The notes under the pieces: generated by a model
Database searches by the model: none
Seen by the model: only the letters and a program-made list of their open reading frames with translations
What the model was told of the DNA's origin: nothing
Assembly (NCBI GenBank): GCA_964346815.1
Contig: CAYFWF010000005.1
Span: 1-64,000, forward strand
Length of the DNA stretch: 64,000 nt
Reading direction: 5' to 3'
Origin: CAYFWF01 sp964346815
GTDB taxonomy: Bacteria > Acidobacteriota > Aminicenantia > Aminicenantales > Aminicenantaceae
Shown here: positions 61,456 through 64,000 of the stretch, piece after piece
How positions within the stretch are numbered: the first letter of the stretch is position 1
Layout of the letters: every line of letters starts with the position of its first letter
Translations under genes and position numbers: made by a program

Positions 61456-62157
61456 ATGAGCGAGCGGTTCCCCGAGCTATTCAAAATCCCGAGTTGGAAA
61501 AACATCCCCTTCCTGGTCCATGGTTTCGGGACCCGGCATTGGAAAAAAGAAGATTTTAAAAGACTCAATCAACTGAAGGAATTCAAACTTCTTTTTTTAC
61601 ACCAGATCCATTCCGACATAATCCATGTTATCGATGATATTCCCTCTGGAAAGTTGACCGGGGATGCCATGTTAACAAAGCAGAAGGGTGTTTTGCTCAT
61701 AATAAGAACAGCCGATTGTCTTCCCGTGCTTATGGTGGACAAGGAGCGAAAGGCTGTTGCCGCCGTTCATTGCGGCTGGAGAAGCACCAGCCAAGGGCTG
61801 ATCCAGAAGGTTGTCAAGAGCATGAAGGACAACTTCGGATGTGACGTCGATGCACTACTTGCCGCGATGGGACCCTGTATCGGACGGAATTGCTATGAAG
61901 TTGATTCCGATGTTCGGCAGGAATTTGAAAGAAATGGACTCACCTTAGAACCGTTTCAGCCTCATCCTTCCAAGGGAGGAAAATATTTTCTTGGTCTCAA
62001 GAAAGCCAATAGGATCCAGTTGATTGACGCAGGTGTGGATGAATCGAATATATCTGATGTGGATCTCTGTACGCATTGTGAAGACGACCTGAACTCTTAT
62101 CGGCGCGATAAGAAAGTCTCGGGCCGGATGATGAGCTTCATCGGCTCATCATTTTAG
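61456..62157 (+). CDS. pgeF: YfiH/LACC1-type purine nucleoside phosphorylase / polyphenol oxidase family
   Basis: A 233-residue cytoplasmic protein of the DUF152/YfiH family, once called laccase. Members act as purine-nucleoside phosphorylases or peptidoglycan-editing enzymes. Metal or active-site residues are visible: FLHQIHSD, RTADCLPVLM and AAVHCGWRST, each with the conserved His or Cys. Length is usual. Its last bases overlap a terminator hairpin, and purC follows after 77 bases with its own promoter. Confidence 0.88.
   Translation: MSERFPELFKIPSWKNIPFLVHGFGTRHWKKEDFKRLNQLKEFKLLFLHQIHSDIIHVIDDIPSGKLTGDAMLTKQKGVLLIIRTADCLPVLMVDKERKAVAAVHCGWRSTSQGLIQKVVKSMKDNFGCDVDALLAAMGPCIGRNCYEVDSDVRQEFERNGLTLEPFQPHPSKGGKYFLGLKKANRIQLIDAGVDESNISDVDLCTHCEDDLNSYRRDKKVSGRMMSFIGSSF
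62128..62155 (+). terminator. Terminator inside the 3' end of pgeF
   Basis: ATGATGAGC, loop TTCATCG, GCTCATCAT: a perfect nine-pair stem followed by TTTTAG, which includes the stop codon, and then TTGCTTTTT. The coding end doubles as a rho-independent terminator. Confidence 0.6.
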
Positions 62158-62187
62158 TTGCTTTTTAAATCCATTTTTTTTTATACT
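62158..62187 (+). promoter_or_regulatory. Promoter of purC
   Basis: TTGCTT (62158-62163), 18 bases, TATACT (62182-62187), starting right after the pgeF stop. The leader is about 40 bases. No PurR-like or guanine riboswitch structure was recognised in it. Confidence 0.45.
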
Positions 62188-62234
62188 TAATTTACTTTAC
62201 AGAAGCTTTAAATTTACCTTATCAGGAAAAACTA

Positions 62235-63125
62235 ATGGAAAAAACTTATTCTGAAATCACTATCCCAGATTTTCCTCTCTTTAAACAAGGCAAGGTGAGG
62301 GATGTGTATGAAGTGGAAGAAAATCTCCTGATCGTTGCCTCGGACCGCATCTCCGCGTTTGATTGGGTGCTTCCCTCTCTTATCCCGAACAAAGGGAAGG
62401 TCCTTACGCAGCTCTCAAAATTCTGGTTTGAATATACAAAACTCATATGCCTCAATCATATGATCACGGCCGAAGTCGATGAATATCCGGTGGTCTTGCG
62501 TAAATACAGCGACAAACTGAAGAAGAGATCCATGTTGGTCAAAAAAACAGAGGTGGTTCCTGTGGAATGTGTGGTGAGAGGATATCTTGCTGGATCAGGA
62601 TGGAAGGATTACAAAGCTTCGGGGAAAACAAGTGGAGTCAAGCTGAAGCCAGGATTGAAACAGGCTGACCAACTGGACGAGCCGATTTTTACTCCCGCGA
62701 CCAAGGCCAAAGAGGGACACGATATCAACATCTCATTCAAAGAAATGCAAAGGCTCATCGGATCCGAATTGGCTCAAAAAATTAAATCAGTGAGTTTCGA
62801 ACTCTACAAGAAAGCGTCGCTTCATGCCCTGTCCAAAGGAATCATCATTGCCGACACCAAATTCGAATTCGGAATTCTTAACGATGAACTGCTTCTGGTG
62901 GATGAAATTTTCACTCCGGATTCGTCTCGTTTTTGGCCGGTAGAAAGCTACTCCCCAGGAAAGTCACAGCCCAATCTGGACAAGCAGTTTGTCCGCGATT
63001 ACCTGGAGAAGACAGAATGGGATAAAAACTCGCCGCCTCCTCCCCTCCCTAAAGAAATCGTCCAGCAGACAGCCGAGAGATATATGGAAATCTATCGTCT
63101 CTTGACCGACAAAACGGAACTGTGA
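62235..63125 (+). CDS. purC: Phosphoribosylaminoimidazole-succinocarboxamide synthase
   Basis: A 296-residue SAICAR synthetase, step 8 of de novo purine synthesis (CAIR + Asp + ATP). KQGKVRDVYEVEENLLIVAS is the family start, then SDRISAFDWVLPS, VECVVRGYLAGSGWKDY, IFTPATKAKEGHD, ADTKFEFG and DEIFTPDSSRFWP. The length is that of the longer (about 295-residue) PurC form. Other pur genes are not in the window. Its TGA overlaps the next gene's GTG by four bases. Confidence 0.95.
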   Translation: MEKTYSEITIPDFPLFKQGKVRDVYEVEENLLIVASDRISAFDWVLPSLIPNKGKVLTQLSKFWFEYTKLICLNHMITAEVDEYPVVLRKYSDKLKKRSMLVKKTEVVPVECVVRGYLAGSGWKDYKASGKTSGVKLKPGLKQADQLDEPIFTPATKAKEGHDINISFKEMQRLIGSELAQKIKSVSFELYKKASLHALSKGIIIADTKFEFGILNDELLLVDEIFTPDSSRFWPVESYSPGKSQPNLDKQFVRDYLEKTEWDKNSPPPPLPKEIVQQTAERYMEIYRLLTDKTEL

Positions 63126-63994
63126 TAGACCTCCACATTCATTCCAATAAAAGCAGCGATGGGGATTTTACACCTTTTCATATCATAAATCTTGCCAAAG
63201 AAAAAAAGATGAGGGCGATTTCCATTTCTGATCATGATACGGTAGCTGCCTATCCGGAGGCTCTTCATTTGGGAGAAAAAGCCGGGGTAGAAATCATTCC
63301 GAGCATTGAACTCACAACCATCTTTGAGGAGAGAGAATTTCATCTCCTTCTTCCCTTTGTCGACTGGAAGGACGATGTGGTCTCTCATCTTATCTCTCGA
63401 GTTGCCAAAAGAAGAATGCAGGAGGCTCAAGAGAGAGTGAAAAAGCTTCAAGGACTCGGGTTTGACATCACATGGGATGAAGTTCTTACAGAATCAGGGC
63501 CCTTTCCTCCCCTCGGCGTGACCATCGCGCAGATTCTTCTCCACAAGGCGGAGAGGGAGAATGATCCTTTACTGAAGAAATACCTTACGGGAGAGGAACG
63601 GCTTTTCGCTCCCTACCATTTTTACAAAGACTATTTTATGGAAGGGAAACCCGCTTCGGTGCCGAGGAGGAATCTGAATATCTTGGATGTTCTGGATGTT
63701 GTTCCTCAAACCGGTGCTGTTCCTGTTCTCGCTCATCCCGGTGCTTATTTTCAGAGAGTTAGAGAAGACGATCTCGCTGTTTTGAAAGAGAAGGGGCTGC
63801 AGGGTCTGGAGGTCTACACTTCCTATCATTCTCCTGAACAGGCAGATTTGTACAAAGAAATGAGCGAAAAATTTGACCTCGTCCCAACTGCAGGATCTGA
63901 TTTCCATGGAACAATTAAGCCACACATTCCGTTTGGCTCCCTCAAGGGAGGGGAGTATTGGATGATCGAGGAATTGAAAAAGAGGAGGCCGTGA
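63122..63994 (+). CDS. PHP-domain phosphoesterase
   Basis: A 290-residue PHP protein, probably a phosphoesterase of the YciV/RnaseAM or 3',5'-nucleotide phosphatase type. Metal motifs: DLHIHSNKSSDG, SDHDTVAAY, IELTT, PVLAHPGAY and TAGSDFHG. It starts with GTG overlapping the purC stop in GTGA, so it is translationally coupled to purC and may work in nucleotide recycling. The gene is complete; its TGA ends six bases before the window edge. Confidence 0.88.
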   Translation: MIDLHIHSNKSSDGDFTPFHIINLAKEKKMRAISISDHDTVAAYPEALHLGEKAGVEIIPSIELTTIFEEREFHLLLPFVDWKDDVVSHLISRVAKRRMQEAQERVKKLQGLGFDITWDEVLTESGPFPPLGVTIAQILLHKAERENDPLLKKYLTGEERLFAPYHFYKDYFMEGKPASVPRRNLNILDVLDVVPQTGAVPVLAHPGAYFQRVREDDLAVLKEKGLQGLEVYTSYHSPEQADLYKEMSEKFDLVPTAGSDFHGTIKPHIPFGSLKGGEYWMIEELKKRRP

Positions 63995-64000
63995 ATGGTC

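Noticed and set aside
1..64000. tRNA, rRNA, CRISPR arrays and complete insertion sequences
   Set aside because: No cloverleaf with a proper T-loop, no regularly spaced repeats and no intact transposase were seen; occasional GGTTCGAA strings lie inside genes.

Overview
The window looks like a chromosome segment of a Gram-negative (diderm) bacterium. Evidence is a SurA-type periplasmic chaperone, an AMIN-domain beta-barrel protein, a CBM9/DUF5916 outer-membrane-type protein, Wzm/Wzt O-antigen-type export, RfaE2 and many lipoprotein or signal peptides. The gene mix (PadR with an FtsX-type permease, DUF5916, BACON-repeat propellers, DUF362 proteins, a sodium-coupled amino-acid transporter cluster) is what I would expect from Acidobacteriota or Candidatus Aminicenantota. 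That assignment is inference; there is no rRNA here.

Layout. 1-7.9 kb is loose, AT-rich accessory DNA. It holds a small zinc-ribbon gene, a PadR regulator with an ABC permease, the decayed tail of a TPR-like gene, a two-gene unit (4-TM membrane protein and a frameshifted metallo-beta-lactamase-fold protein), and a serine recombinase without its catalytic domain. 7.9-15.7 kb is a surface-glycan locus: deacetylase, GT39-like and GT2 transferases and DUF2304 on the plus strand; acetyltransferase, formyltransferase, TylF-type methyltransferase and FemAB-like protein on the minus strand. 15.8-24.7 kb is an envelope and secreted block: AMIN/barrel protein, sulfatase-fold enzyme, two paralogous propeller/BACON proteins and a TolB-like lipoprotein. 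24.8-27.6 kb is an asparagine synthetase homologue without its glutaminase cysteine, coupled to a DUF362 protein. 27.8-33.5 kb is an ATP synthase operon (b', b, delta, alpha, gamma, beta, epsilon) without subunits a and c. It is followed by a TrmN6-like methyltransferase, Wzm/Wzt, DUF2061 and RfaE2.

37-45 kb holds a 22-codon minus-strand mini-gene with its own promoter and terminator, the DUF5916 protein, mfd and two peptidyl-prolyl isomerases. 45-51 kb has a pyruvoyl arginine decarboxylase, membrane proteins and an EnvC / S41 / YibQ-type operon in which both EnvC and the S41 protein have lost catalytic residues. 51-57 kb carries a flippase-like protein, an alanine/glycine:Na+ symporter with a secreted domain fused to its N-terminus, and two tandem NSS transporters. 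57-64 kb ends with an FprA flavodiiron protein, a Tat-exported DUF362 protein, a PflX radical SAM protein, pgeF, purC and a PHP phosphoesterase.

Several genes (FemAB-like, acetyltransferase, mfd, pgeF, pflX) have a good -10 box about 7-10 nt before the start codon and no clear Shine-Dalgarno, which suggests leaderless transcripts. The strongest unannotated signals are the mini-gene at 37163-37374, the pseudo-protease in the EnvC operon, and the secreted-domain/AGCS fusion. No tRNA, rRNA, CRISPR array or intact insertion sequence was recognised.
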